From Dryomyza anilis (lineage: Eukaryota; Arthropoda; Insecta; Diptera; Dryomyzidae): DNA of 64,000 nucleotides. The notes under the pieces were generated by a model. It searched no databases. It was given only the letters and a program-made list of their open reading frames with translations, and had not been told where the DNA came from. The position numbers were made by a program, and so were the translations under genes. The stretch spans positions 30,219,963-30,283,962 of the forward strand of contig OX638133.1 of NCBI GenBank assembly GCA_951804985.1, in the 5' to 3' direction. Below, piece by piece: positions 23,440 to 36,100 of the stretch (the first letter of the stretch is position 1; the number at the start of each line of letters is the position of its first letter).

Positions 23440-26060
23440 GTTTATGTGTTGATCGACAAGAAATTAGTTTCTTAAATAAGAAATAGTTTATGAAACTATA
23501 AAAATATACAAAAGAAAATTTCATTTTTATATTATTGATGTACGGTAAATTAATACTACTTTGAATTGAGAAGATTATATTGCGAATATATTACAATATA
23601 AAAAAAGTATTTCTTATTATTTGCACATACAAGAAATAAGTTTCTTGAATTAACTCAGATTCAAGTAAGGCTCTGGCTCAGAAAATAGCTTTGAAAACAA
23701 AATGTTAAAAATATAAATAATCAAAATATCTAGATTGAGTATTTCAAAATACAAAAAAAGCTTCAATATTTTGTCGAAAAACAAGCGAACTTATTTTATG
23801 AAATTATGTGTAATTTCTGGAGTACTAATTTATGTTTTTGATAGTCAATAAATCAATTTAATAGACCATGTTCCCGATTTCGATCGAATTCCAATCGAAA
23901 TTCATATAAAATTTGTAAATAAACGCTTTTGAATTCGATGTCACAATACAAAAATGTGGTTTTCAATCAAATTCAAATCGCTGAAGTCAAAGCTAACGAA
24001 TTGAATTCTTTAAAAAAACATATTTTTGTACTGAGGCATGAATTCAAAACCGTTTGTTTACATATTTTATATGAAATTCGAATGGAATTAGATCGAAAGT
24101 CGGAATATGGCCGAATGATTCAAAAAAAATATATGAATAGTAGTATTTGTAGATAATCAAGAAAGTATTTTCTTAAATCAAGTAGCATTTTCAAGTGTTT
24201 TTTTTTAGTTTTCACATTTCACATTGCGAGAAAGTTCTGAATACTTCCCATAAATAATGACCTTAACCTTGAGTATTTTTCAAAGAAAAAATGTACTTGA
24301 ACCAAGTAATTTACGTGTGTTTGTTAAGAGACAAGAAATTTGTTTCTTTCATTAAGAAGAATATTATATACTATTTTGCTGACTGTTTTATTGATATCAT
24401 AAATTTCTAAAAAAATCAAGAAATAAAAAATATTTGTAGTTTAAAGTCTCTAGTTTAAAGAATCACACGATTAATGCAAAGCATCCAACAATCAACACAA
24501 TTTTGTCGAATATAAATAAATGAGGGGACATTTCCTGTTGACGCAATTTTGTATCAATTTAAAATTTGTATTTTTGTGTCAGTTTCAATACAAAAATTGA
24601 AAAAGCATCAACCAAATTACATATATCAATTTTTGAATTGATGCAAACTGAAATTGATACAATTTAGTCAATCGTGTGATTCGAGCTTAAATAATGAAAA
24701 ATATGTTGTTACCATTTTTAAACAATAAGAATTAATTTGAAGCAAGTATTTCAATATCGATTTAGACATTTTGTAAATGCATAGTTTACATCAAGATCAA
24801 TCAAAAAGGCATAATTAGTAGAAGAGTTCTTGCAGTTAGTGCATTTATTGCATGCATTAAGAATTATATTTCTTGATATCACGATTTTTTCTGTAATAAA
24901 GAAATTTGAATTTATACACTTCGATATAGTGATAAATCTTATTTTTTATTTAAAAATATAGAAAAAAAAAACTGTTTTTGCTTCGAGCAGTAACAATAAG
25001 AATTAACAATTAAGAAATATATTTCTTGATACCACGAAATATTGTTTTTTGTTAGTAGTAATTAGTTCACTTCGGATTTTGTATATTTTTTATATTTTTT
25101 CCAGTTTACGCTCCATGTAGCAAAATAATTGATATGCATCAATTTGAAGTATATTTTTTGATCTCACGAAATAATATTTTCGAATTTCTTATTTCGTAAA
25201 TTTATAGACTAAATCAAGAAGTATCAAACAGGCAATATTACTAGATTGGTTTATCTTTTTTGATATGACATAGGCTTTATGTGTCAAAAGCTTCCTGCAT
25301 CAAGGAGAATATTTTCAATTTTCTTAATACCACGAAATTTTGTTTATTGCAATTAAGAAATTTAAATTTACCCTAGTAGAAATTTGCCCGATGCGCCATC
25401 GGGAAATTATCGGGTTTTCGTTGGGCCCTATTAGAGAAAATATAATCATTGCCTTTGCATGCCTTTATCATGCTTACCATAGCAGGGTTTCCATTATCTA
25501 AACAGTCAATGTTCCCGATCATAGCTACATTATTTGTTCCTCATAACGAAATTAGCATCAGGCATTGATCGAGATTAATGAGAGAAACACTATTATGCTC
25601 GGGCTCAGATAAGGCAATTGTTGGGTAAATAATAAAATGGGGAATTGCCCGATCAGTACATGATCATGGCCTGAGGTCAATACATGATCAGGACACTGCA
25701 TTACAAGGACATTATGGGCCTCGTCATATCCCGATCATCTCAAATAATGACATGATCACTTCATGACCATGGCCCTACCAAAATTTCTACTAATGTATAC
25801 ACTTGGAAAACTGCTTTATATGTTGTACAAAAAAACGTTTTGAAATAGTAAGAAATATATTTCGTGAAACCACGAAATTTGTATTCTTGTTAATAAGAAA
25901 TATTTATTAATACACTTAAAAAACTGCTTTAAATCATATTTTTATTTGGAAAAAAAAAGATAAAACACTCAATGCAGCAACATGAAGAAGTATATTTCTT
26001 GATGCGTCGAAATTTGTATTCTTACACTGAAAACTGCTCAATATCTGTATTTTTTTTTAT
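23440..26060. repeat. Degenerate tandem repeat around AAGAAAT...ATTTCTT
   Basis: A motif of the form AAGAAATATATTTCTTGATA followed by CCACGAAATTTGT recurs at least eight times at irregular spacing, mostly about 130-170 bp (near 24860, 25012, 25150, 25320, 25850 and 25985, weaker near 23460 and 24330). It looks like an old, eroded satellite. The MITE at 25376-25790 interrupts one unit. Confidence 0.6.
25376..25790. mobile_element. MITE with GTAGAAATTT ends and TA flanks, copy 1
   Basis: Inverted termini GTAGAAATTT / AAATTTCTAC are flanked by TA on both sides (25374-25375 and 25791-25792), as in Tc1/mariner-type MITEs. Removing it restores a unit of the surrounding satellite. The right portion is repeated at 57998-58151. 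There is no coding capacity, and palindromic GATCATG strings fill the interior. Confidence 0.75.
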
Positions 26061-27271
26061 TTGAAAAAAGAAATAAAAAGAAAAACTGATTTCGCTCCGT
26101 GCAGCAACATAAGCCACATGCAGCAACATGCAAAGAAATTTGCATGCATGCAGTGAATGGCAACAAATATGCGACGATTATCAGAGCAGAAACATATGTA
26201 CAGAGATGCTTGTGCTTCAGATACGGCAAAGGACACAGTATTCAGAACAAAAACTCAGGTCACCCCGGAGGCAGCGAAACCCGTCTCATCACAGCAGTCA
26301 ACGTCAAAAGCAATAGCAACATAGCAAACAACAACAACACCAAACACCAGCAGCAGTAGCAGCAGCAACACCACAAGTGCGAATGCAATTTACTCACTGG
26401 ATTTAGAATTCGGTTACATTACAATTTGATAAAATTACACGAACGCACTAACAACCAAACAAACAACGACTCAGCCATGGAACGTAGTCGGTTTGTAACA
26501 CACACACACACACAAACACATATTTATATAACCCGAAAAACAGACAGACAAAATACACATACAGACAAAAATTGACAGCATGTTTTTGCATAAATGTGAA
26601 CCCATCCAAGTCAAGGCGGCACTGAATACAAAATCCATTTGGAAAGCCCCATGCAGCATCCGAATCTGAGAAACTGTCTGTCTGTCTGCCCTAGCACCCA
26701 TTCGCCCTCAAGTAGACGCATTTGCATAGTGCTTATATGAGGTGCCCTCCTTCTCTAAAGCTTACAAAGTAATGTGTACGTTAGCTAAATAGCAGAATAT
26801 CCGTCCAGCACTTCCATATTCTGTTGCACTTTCACACGCAGAGAAATGTGCGCAAATTTTATGATGTATAATATGGATAATGTATGCGTAATTTCTATAA
26901 TCAGTTAATAAACTTAACTGCATATTAAAAAGCTATCTGTTAAATAGGAGAAGGGAATTCCTTTCACGAGACATTGTTTTCTCGTGATAATCGGGCATCG
27001 AACTAAGCGCAACCCTTCGTAGTTCAATCGGTTCTCTACGCATTGCAGAGATAATTCTGTCTTTAGTCGCACAATACGTTTGTGGAAGAATCTCCCTGGT
27101 TTTTTCCGACATTTTTGACATTTGCAAATTCAAGACAAACAACCAATTTAATTCTAATCAATTTGTTTTATCCAATATGTCATTCATCACAATATCGAAG
27201 AATTTTCCGATATTGAATCACTGATATTATACACACATAATAGTGATTTATTGTGCCAACAAATTTTTTGA
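26061..27271. other. Mixed-composition stretch without a supported gene
   Basis: A CAA/CAG-rich patch lies at about 26280-26370 and a (CA)n run at about 26497-26516. Overlapping frames up to 86 codons occur on both strands, with no domain I recognise. Confidence 0.4.
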
Positions 27272-27520
27272 CCAATCAACTTATTCGTTTCTCTCAATCG
27301 CTTAGTCGGTCCTTATGTTCAAAACTATAAGGGTTGCAGTTTGGACTACAACCTATTTCGTTAAGTTTTAAAACAATTTGGAGTGTGTATAGGCTAATAA
27401 TTGAAGCGCCAACCGAATATAGAAGTTCAGCCAACCAATGTGTTGAAAATTCGTTTAAACCGTATGAAGTTGGTTGGTACAACAAACAATCTCGTCGCAA
27501 AATAGGATTTTTCTGTGTGT
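27272..27520. repeat. Dispersed CAACTTATTCGTTTCTCTCAA repeat, copy 1
   Basis: The block CAACTTATTCGTTTCTCTCA, followed by a TTAGTCGGTCCTTAT-like string, recurs at 63467-63521 and, inverted, at about 39146-39201. It ends near TTTTTCTGTGTG, a terminus shared with other elements of this window. Exact limits are uncertain. Confidence 0.5.
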
Positions 27521-27943
27521 ATGAAATGCTTCATCAAAACTGCCATCGGTTATCGAATCGACAAATCGAAAATATATCGAAACGAGATATGTTCGAATTG
27601 TAAATCTTAAAATTAAAGAAAGAATGCGATATTGAAATAAAATCGATATAATTACAAAATCGATGTAGACACTTCGAAAAATCTTTAAAACAACTAAATA
27701 GTGAAAATCATTAAAAATAAGAATTGAAATTATATTGAGATCGACGGCTTTTTATATCGAAGCAACATCGAGATTTGTTTGAGAAAATTAGAGGCTCCGA
27801 TTCGTTGTAATCCTGGTAAATACAAAAATGTAAAACATACAGTGAAATGCTAAAAAAGACTTAATCTCCAATAAAAATAACACCAAAATTAAATAAAGTT
27901 AAACACAAAAAGAATAAAAGCAAAGAAAACGCTTTAAACTGAA
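27521..27943. other. Non-coding AT-rich stretch
   Basis: Nothing recognisable is seen apart from ATCGAAA-like short strings. Confidence 0.4.
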
Positions 27944-30779
27944 ATGAGTAAATTCACCAAAATGTGTATTATAAAATTATGTCCATAAGAAAAATAAATT
28001 AACACCATAACAATAAAAAAATCTATAATTCCCAAAGGAATATTTCAGGACTCAATGGAAAATATTGGTAGTTTATTATTCACATACTCTAACTCATAAT
28101 GAGAAAACTCCTAATTAAAAAAAACTCCAAATGAACTAACCTCCAATAACCTCCAATAACCTCCAAGCCTCTAAAATATGAAGAAATGAAGAAACTCCTA
28201 ATGAACTCCCAATGAAATAAAGATCCCAAAATATATAATCCAAATTTAACTAAACATGGTAGTCTTACATCGACCGGTCGATCTTGTTCTTGCATTGTCA
28301 GTCGTGTTCTTGCATTTCTTGCTAATTTTAAAAACCAAATTCTGTTATAAGAAACGAATTAAGCAAGCAATTATGCAATTTAAATATGATACAAACATCC
28401 ATGGATAGGTAGATCTAGTTCTCGCTCTTGTTATTGCATTAACATTCTTTTTTTTTTGGTTTTGCAGAGTCTTGCATTTCTGTTATAAGAAACGAATTTA
28501 TCAATTATTAAACATGGTACAAACTTCCATCGACAGGTATATCTTATTCTCGTTCTTGTTCTTGCATTGTCAGTCTTGTTTTTGTTTTTGCTGCAAGAGT
28601 CTTGTATTTCTTGCTAATTTTAGAAACCAAATTCTGTTATAAGAAATGAATTTAGCAAGCAATTATGCAATTTAAATATGATACAAACATTCATCGACAG
28701 GTCGATCTTGTTCTCGTTCTTGTTCTTTCATTGACAGTTTTGTTTTTGTTTTTGCAGCAAGAGTATTGCATTTCTTGCTAATTTTAGAAACCAAATTCTG
28801 TTATAAGAAACGAATTTAGCAAGCAAGTATGTAATTTAAATATGATACAAACATCCATCGGCAGGTCTATTTTATTTCCGTTCTTGTTCATGCATTGTCA
28901 ACTTGTTTTTGCGACAGGTATATCTTATTCTCGTTCTTGTTCTTGCATTGTCAGTCTTGTTTTTGCTTTTGCAGCAAGAGTCATGCATATTTTGCTAATT
29001 TTAGAAACCAAATTCTGTTATAAGAAACGAATTTTGGAAGCAACTATGCAATTTAAATATGGTACAAACATCCATCGACAGGTCTATCTTAATCTCGTTC
29101 TTGTTCTTGCATTGTCAGTCTTCTTATTGTTTTTGCGGAAGAGTCATGCATTTCTTGCTAATTCTAGAAACCAAATTCTGTTATAAGAAACGAATTTGGC
29201 AAGCAATTATGCAATTTAAATATGATACAAGCATCCATCGACAGGTCTATCTTTTTCTCGTTTTTGTTCTTGCATTGTTAGTCTTGTTTTTGTTTTTGCA
29301 GCAAGAGTGTTGCATTTGTTGCTAATTTTAGAAACCAAATTATGTTATAGGAACGAATTTGGCAAGCAACTATGTAATTTAAATATGGTACAAACATCCA
29401 TCGACAGGTCGATCTTGTTTTGTTTTTGCAGCAAGAGTCTTGCATTTCTTGCTAGTTTTAGAAACCAAATTCTGTTATAAGAAATGAATTTAGCAATTAT
29501 GCAAATTAATGGTACAGACTTAAATGTATTCCAAAATTAAAGAATATGCAAAACTCTTGTTCTTGAGCATTGCTTGCAATGTTACTCTTGTTCTTGCCTA
29601 GATCTTAAAGGTCATGATAAATTCATGATAAATATTGAAAAATAAAAATGTGTAAGACTCTTGGTCTTGCAAGAACAAGTGTCTTTCAATGATAGCCTTG
29701 TTCTTGCCGGGTTCTTGCCTTGTTCATACAGGTTTGTTCTTGTTCTTGCATCGGATTGTCGATTTTGTTCTTGCAAGAACTGCAATAACAAGAAGGAATA
29801 CAAGAGTCTTGCCTTTTTTTGCTCAAACCCAAATACAATAATTCACAGACCAAAAAAAAAAACTTGTCCATCGAAACTACTCAATACGCAACATCCCAAA
29901 TCGAATAAATTCTTAGACCTAATGATGCAACATTTAAAATAAATGGAATTTTCAAAAATGGCCACATTTTCGGCAAATATTTTATACATTATCAAAATGC
30001 ATAAAGTTTTAAATTTGAAAAACTGATTAACTCATTATTCACGAGTAAAGACATTCATTCTCTCCGTGCACGCGGTGGTGGTGCACATCTGCATTCTGTC
30101 GCATGAAAGTGCAATTCGAAAAGTGAAATGCAAAGTCACTGAATGGCTTTTCTTTCCTAAAATAAGATCTGAAAATCGTATTTGCACCCAGGATGCAGGA
30201 TGCAGCATGGAGCGGAGCAGCATTTTGCACACTTGGCACAATTCTGCGCCAAGTGTTGACAGATGGCGGCACCTAGAATTGGGTCGCTCATTCGCATTCT
30301 CATTCGCAGCTCGTTTGGCACTTCTTTTTTTCACATTTGCTATAAAGTGCTATGAATGGAACGGGATAGAATGGTATAGGGTATGCTTTATATTGCTTCA
30401 CACCTACCACCTTACTCCAGTCATTCCATTGCAACCACTTTTAAACAAAGTTGACATCGCAAATTATCACCAGCAGCAGTCGGAGCAGCAGCCATGCCAA
30501 ATAAGAGGCTGCTGCTGGCAACATCAGGCCTTTCTTCGAAATGTGCCACCAACAAAGTCTCTCATACAGAGCAGAGGCCTGTTTTTATTAAAGAGCTCCT
30601 TCCTTCTCCCTTCATATATGTCGTAGAAGACCTGTGTTGTAGGAAACAATTTCATGCCTTCGTAGGCAGACAAGTCGGTCATTGATGTTTTTACCAACAC
30701 TGATTTGCTGTCTAAAATGTAACAAAGACTTGCAATTTTGTTGTTCTTGTTGTTGTTGGCACTGTTATTACAGTTGTTG
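27944..30779 (+). repeat. Segmental tandem duplication, left copy
   Basis: This 2836-bp unit is repeated at 30810-33645, offset 2866 bp. In the stretches I compared, the copies differ at one position (G at about 29750 against T at about 32616). The unit contains a ~170-bp tandem array and a GC-richer 0.7-kb segment. Such identity means either a very recent duplication, strong gene conversion or an assembly error. Confidence 0.95.
28260..29510. repeat. Tandem array, ~170-bp unit, left copy
   Basis: About eight imperfect units contain, in order, TTTAAATATGATACAAACAT, CATCGACAGGTCTATCTT, TTCTTGTTCTTGCATTG, TTTTTGCAGCAAGAGTCTTG and AAACCAAATTCTGTTATAAG. Unit lengths vary through internal deletions. 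Open frames of 88-114 codons run through the array but only reflect the repeat. Confidence 0.9.
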
Positions 30780-30809
30780 TAAATTCACCAAAATGTGTAT
30801 TATAAATGT
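30780..30809. other. 30-bp junction insert of the tandem duplication
   Basis: Between the two copies lies an extra TAAATTCACCAAAATGTGTA followed by TTATAAATGT. About 26 bases of it repeat the beginning of the duplicated unit (from 27949 onward), so it looks like filler DNA copied from the unit's own start. Confidence 0.85.
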
Positions 30810-33645
30810 ATGAGTAAATTCACCAAAATGTGTATTATAAAATTATGTCCATAAGAAAAATAAATTAACACCATAACAATAAAAAAATCTATAATTCCCA
30901 AAGGAATATTTCAGGACTCAATGGAAAATATTGGTAGTTTATTATTCACATACTCTAACTCATAATGAGAAAACTCCTAATTAAAAAAAACTCCAAATGA
31001 ACTAACCTCCAATAACCTCCAATAACCTCCAAGCCTCTAAAATATGAAGAAATGAAGAAACTCCTAATGAACTCCCAATGAAATAAAGATCCCAAAATAT
31101 ATAATCCAAATTTAACTAAACATGGTAGTCTTACATCGACCGGTCGATCTTGTTCTTGCATTGTCAGTCGTGTTCTTGCATTTCTTGCTAATTTTAAAAA
31201 CCAAATTCTGTTATAAGAAACGAATTAAGCAAGCAATTATGCAATTTAAATATGATACAAACATCCATGGATAGGTAGATCTAGTTCTCGCTCTTGTTAT
31301 TGCATTAACATTCTTTTTTTTTTGGTTTTGCAGAGTCTTGCATTTCTGTTATAAGAAACGAATTTATCAATTATTAAACATGGTACAAACTTCCATCGAC
31401 AGGTATATCTTATTCTCGTTCTTGTTCTTGCATTGTCAGTCTTGTTTTTGTTTTTGCTGCAAGAGTCTTGTATTTCTTGCTAATTTTAGAAACCAAATTC
31501 TGTTATAAGAAATGAATTTAGCAAGCAATTATGCAATTTAAATATGATACAAACATTCATCGACAGGTCGATCTTGTTCTCGTTCTTGTTCTTTCATTGA
31601 CAGTTTTGTTTTTGTTTTTGCAGCAAGAGTATTGCATTTCTTGCTAATTTTAGAAACCAAATTCTGTTATAAGAAACGAATTTAGCAAGCAAGTATGTAA
31701 TTTAAATATGATACAAACATCCATCGGCAGGTCTATTTTATTTCCGTTCTTGTTCATGCATTGTCAACTTGTTTTTGCGACAGGTATATCTTATTCTCGT
31801 TCTTGTTCTTGCATTGTCAGTCTTGTTTTTGCTTTTGCAGCAAGAGTCATGCATATTTTGCTAATTTTAGAAACCAAATTCTGTTATAAGAAACGAATTT
31901 TGGAAGCAACTATGCAATTTAAATATGGTACAAACATCCATCGACAGGTCTATCTTAATCTCGTTCTTGTTCTTGCATTGTCAGTCTTCTTATTGTTTTT
32001 GCGGAAGAGTCATGCATTTCTTGCTAATTCTAGAAACCAAATTCTGTTATAAGAAACGAATTTGGCAAGCAATTATGCAATTTAAATATGATACAAGCAT
32101 CCATCGACAGGTCTATCTTTTTCTCGTTTTTGTTCTTGCATTGTTAGTCTTGTTTTTGTTTTTGCAGCAAGAGTGTTGCATTTGTTGCTAATTTTAGAAA
32201 CCAAATTATGTTATAGGAACGAATTTGGCAAGCAACTATGTAATTTAAATATGGTACAAACATCCATCGACAGGTCGATCTTGTTTTGTTTTTGCAGCAA
32301 GAGTCTTGCATTTCTTGCTAGTTTTAGAAACCAAATTCTGTTATAAGAAATGAATTTAGCAATTATGCAAATTAATGGTACAGACTTAAATGTATTCCAA
32401 AATTAAAGAATATGCAAAACTCTTGTTCTTGAGCATTGCTTGCAATGTTACTCTTGTTCTTGCCTAGATCTTAAAGGTCATGATAAATTCATGATAAATA
32501 TTGAAAAATAAAAATGTGTAAGACTCTTGGTCTTGCAAGAACAAGTGTCTTTCAATGATAGCCTTGTTCTTGCCGGGTTCTTGCCTTGTTCATACAGGTT
32601 TGTTCTTGTTCTTGCATCGTATTGTCGATTTTGTTCTTGCAAGAACTGCAATAACAAGAAGGAATACAAGAGTCTTGCCTTTTTTTGCTCAAACCCAAAT
32701 ACAATAATTCACAGACCAAAAAAAAAAACTTGTCCATCGAAACTACTCAATACGCAACATCCCAAATCGAATAAATTCTTAGACCTAATGATGCAACATT
32801 TAAAATAAATGGAATTTTCAAAAATGGCCACATTTTCGGCAAATATTTTATACATTATCAAAATGCATAAAGTTTTAAATTTGAAAAACTGATTAACTCA
32901 TTATTCACGAGTAAAGACATTCATTCTCTCCGTGCACGCGGTGGTGGTGCACATCTGCATTCTGTCGCATGAAAGTGCAATTCGAAAAGTGAAATGCAAA
33001 GTCACTGAATGGCTTTTCTTTCCTAAAATAAGATCTGAAAATCGTATTTGCACCCAGGATGCAGGATGCAGCATGGAGCGGAGCAGCATTTTGCACACTT
33101 GGCACAATTCTGCGCCAAGTGTTGACAGATGGCGGCACCTAGAATTGGGTCGCTCATTCGCATTCTCATTCGCAGCTCGTTTGGCACTTCTTTTTTTCAC
33201 ATTTGCTATAAAGTGCTATGAATGGAACGGGATAGAATGGTATAGGGTATGCTTTATATTGCTTCACACCTACCACCTTACTCCAGTCATTCCATTGCAA
33301 CCACTTTTAAACAAAGTTGACATCGCAAATTATCACCAGCAGCAGTCGGAGCAGCAGCCATGCCAAATAAGAGGCTGCTGCTGGCAACATCAGGCCTTTC
33401 TTCGAAATGTGCCACCAACAAAGTCTCTCATACAGAGCAGAGGCCTGTTTTTATTAAAGAGCTCCTTCCTTCTCCCTTCATATATGTCGTAGAAGACCTG
33501 TGTTGTAGGAAACAATTTCATGCCTTCGTAGGCAGACAAGTCGGTCATTGATGTTTTTACCAACACTGATTTGCTGTCTAAAATGTAACAAAGACTTGCA
33601 ATTTTGTTGTTCTTGTTGTTGTTGGCACTGTTATTACAGTTGTTG
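30810..33645 (+). repeat. Segmental tandem duplication, right copy
   Basis: It is nearly identical to 27944-30779. The match ends at CAGTTGTTG in both copies; after that this copy continues into unique sequence (ATTCTCTTCAAG). Confidence 0.95.
31126..32376. repeat. Tandem array, ~170-bp unit, right copy
   Basis: This is the duplicate of the array at 28260-29510, carried along in the segmental duplication with the same unit order and the same internal deletions. Confidence 0.9.
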
Positions 33646-34223
33646 ATTCTCTTCAAGATTGAACCTCACTCTATCACAACTGACGAGGACGACGATGTCT
33701 GCTTCAATTAGTTGGGGTGATGTTTTTATTTTATTTTTGTACTGTTGTCATAAATGCAACTAACAGGATACAGGATTTTTATAAAGAATGTCAACATGAG
33801 TCGTAACATTTAACGGGATGTAGTAGTTACCGACTTGACCTATTTAATGGTAGCAATAAAGCTGATAGTGACGAGGTTCCAAGAGCGATCCACGGCACAT
33901 TGTGTGTTGTCATTTTTACTTAAATCCTAATAGAATTCCAAGAGTCATCAACAAGTGCTGATGATGATAAATGGCAAAACATTTCTTTTTAGAGACCACT
34001 TTTTGTTAAAGAACTTCTAAAATGTATTAAAAAGGGTTCTTTCTAATGATGACTTTACTATTTGTTACTTAAAAACGTATAACGACATTAAGAAGTTACA
34101 AAGAAGTTAAATAGTACACTGCACTTCACTCAGTTTGGTTCTTTGAAATTTGCAATGCTTAAATATAAGTTCTGAAAATCACATCAATTTTATCAAATTT
34201 GGTTCTAGTTCATGAAATATATA
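33646..34223. other. Non-coding stretch
   Basis: Nothing recognisable is seen; unique AT-rich sequence. Confidence 0.4.
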
Positions 34224-34680
34224 CACACAAAAAAATATCAACAAAAATTTCAGCAACTACCAGTATTCATCATATTGATGATTTCATTCATTGAACTAAA
34301 ATCGTATTTTTTCAATGTAATATATATTATAACATCAAATTTCAAAAAAATAATTGTCTCCATTTCCACATTTATGTATTTATAATTCTTATAAGATTTA
34401 TATTTAAATTTATGTGGTTTGATGAGCAAAATTCATCAATATGATGTAAATTATTCATTAATATTATTAGCATAATTAGCATTACAATATTATAACTCGT
34501 ATAAGAATTATAGAAACATAAATGTGTAAATGGAGACAAATTTGTGTTTGAAATTTGATGTTTAAAAAAATATTGAAAATAAAAAACATTTAAAAAATAC
34601 GATTTTAGTTCAATGAATGAAATCATCAATATGATGAATACTGGTAGTTGGTGAAATTTTCGGTGATATTTTTTTGTGTG
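34224..34680. mobile_element. MITE with ~90-bp inverted terminal repeats
   Basis: The left arm starts CACACAAAAAAATATCA and runs through CAACTACCAGTATTCATCAT to GAACTAAAATCGTATTTTTT. The right arm (about 34590-34680) is its inverse with few mismatches. TATA lies on both sides and may be the target duplication. There is no coding capacity. Confidence 0.85.
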
Positions 34681-34704
34681 TATATGGGCCATACCATATC
34701 AGAA

Positions 34705-35600
34705 CACAGAAAAAAATTTCTTCAATATGATGAATTTATTCATGAATGAATTTTTTCACCAACAACCAGATTCATCATATTGATACCACCGTTCATTAAA
34801 TGACATACTGATACATATTTATACTGATACAAATACATTCATTATATATGAAATTATTCATGCTATCGAACATCATAGTGAGAAACGAAATATTCAATAC
34901 AATGAATTTGAATCGTCATATTGATGAAATTGTTCATAACATTTATGAATATAATATTTTTTTACGAATTTTTCAAAAAAAACATTTTTTTGAAAAAAAT
35001 TCGAAAGAAAAGTGTTGTAAACATTTTATTTAAAAAAATAACAAAAAAATTTATAAAAAAAAAATAATTCGAAAAAAAAATAAACAAATTTTCGAAACAT
35101 ATTTTCGAAAAAAAAAATTTCAAACAATATTTTATTTTTTAAATATATTTATAAATATAACTAACTTTTTATTAATAAAAAGTTATAATAATAAATAAAT
35201 ATATTATAAAACATTTTACTAATTTATACATGTCGAGCATGTATTATATAATAAATAACATACAAGAACTACTTGAGAACTGAAAAGTACGGCAAAAAAT
35301 GAACGAAAAATTAATATTTTGATTGAAATTTGGTTTGATGAACAGCATTCTTCAATATGAAGTAAAATATGTTGTATTTTCAGTTTTTGCTCAATTATAT
35401 GATGAACGTATTCTTCACATCAGTTCATCACATTGAATAACACTTTTTCGACAGTTACCCAAGCGATCATCATATTTATGATTGCATTCATAACATTGAT
35501 GTCGTTAGTCATTAATATTATGAATGGCTCTTCAATACAATGAATCATGGTTTGAAGAATGGAATTCATCAATATGATGTACATTTTTAGATGTTGTGTG
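34705..35600 (-). mobile_element. Non-autonomous element with CACAGAAAAA ends, copy 2
   Basis: Read on the minus strand it matches 10637-11498, with shared blocks ATGTACATCATATTGAT, TTAATGACTAACGACATCA and GTAACTGTCGAAAAAGTGTT. The end near 35585-35600 is slightly eroded. It lies 24 bp from the MITE at 34224-34680, with which it shares the TTCATCATATTGAT motif. Confidence 0.8.
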
Positions 35601-36100
35601 ACTAGTATAAATATTTGTGCAAAATATTAGTACTCTAGATGATCCGGTTACCGAGTACTAAGAGTCAAAATAACCTGTCTTAATATTGAAAAGGGACGTG
35701 ATTACAAAAATGTTTCTAACTTCATTACATCAACTATCAAAATATTACTGCTTCTAAATATCTCTTGTGATCTAATACTCCTTACTGATTTTTCATTTAT
35801 TTATTTTTTTTTATTTATTTATTTATTCATTTCAGAAAAAAAAACTAAAGAACAAAGTTCCTATACAGCCAATAATAATCAAGGATTGAAACCGTAACCG
35901 AAACCATTCAGTTTCATTTTTAAAACCGTGACCATAACTGAAACCTTTATACGAAAATCAGAAATAATCGATATTTAAAACCGATACAAAAATATAAATC
36001 AATAAAATCTAAATCGATAAAATAAAATCTAAATTTTTGACTTTGAACATTTATAATTAAAAATCTTACAAATGTTGTGCTACAAAGCATACTTAATTCA
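35601..36100. other. Non-coding AT-rich stretch
   Basis: Contains (ATTT)n near 35796-35832 and a short AAACCG-rich patch near 35890-35980. No gene is visible. Confidence 0.4.

Noticed and set aside
28842..29325. Frames of 88-114 codons rich in Leu/Val/Phe resembling membrane proteins
   Set aside because: They are translations of the ~170-bp tandem array; hydrophobicity comes from the TTCTTGTT repeats.
28260..29510. CRISPR-like array
   Set aside because: Units are contiguous ~170-bp tandem repeats without spacers, in eukaryotic DNA.
30066..30626. 186-codon plus-strand open frame as a gene (and its copy at 32932-33492)
   Set aside because: No domain, signal peptide or splice context; minus-strand frames overlap it. 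Identity between copies follows from the segmental duplication, not from coding constraint.
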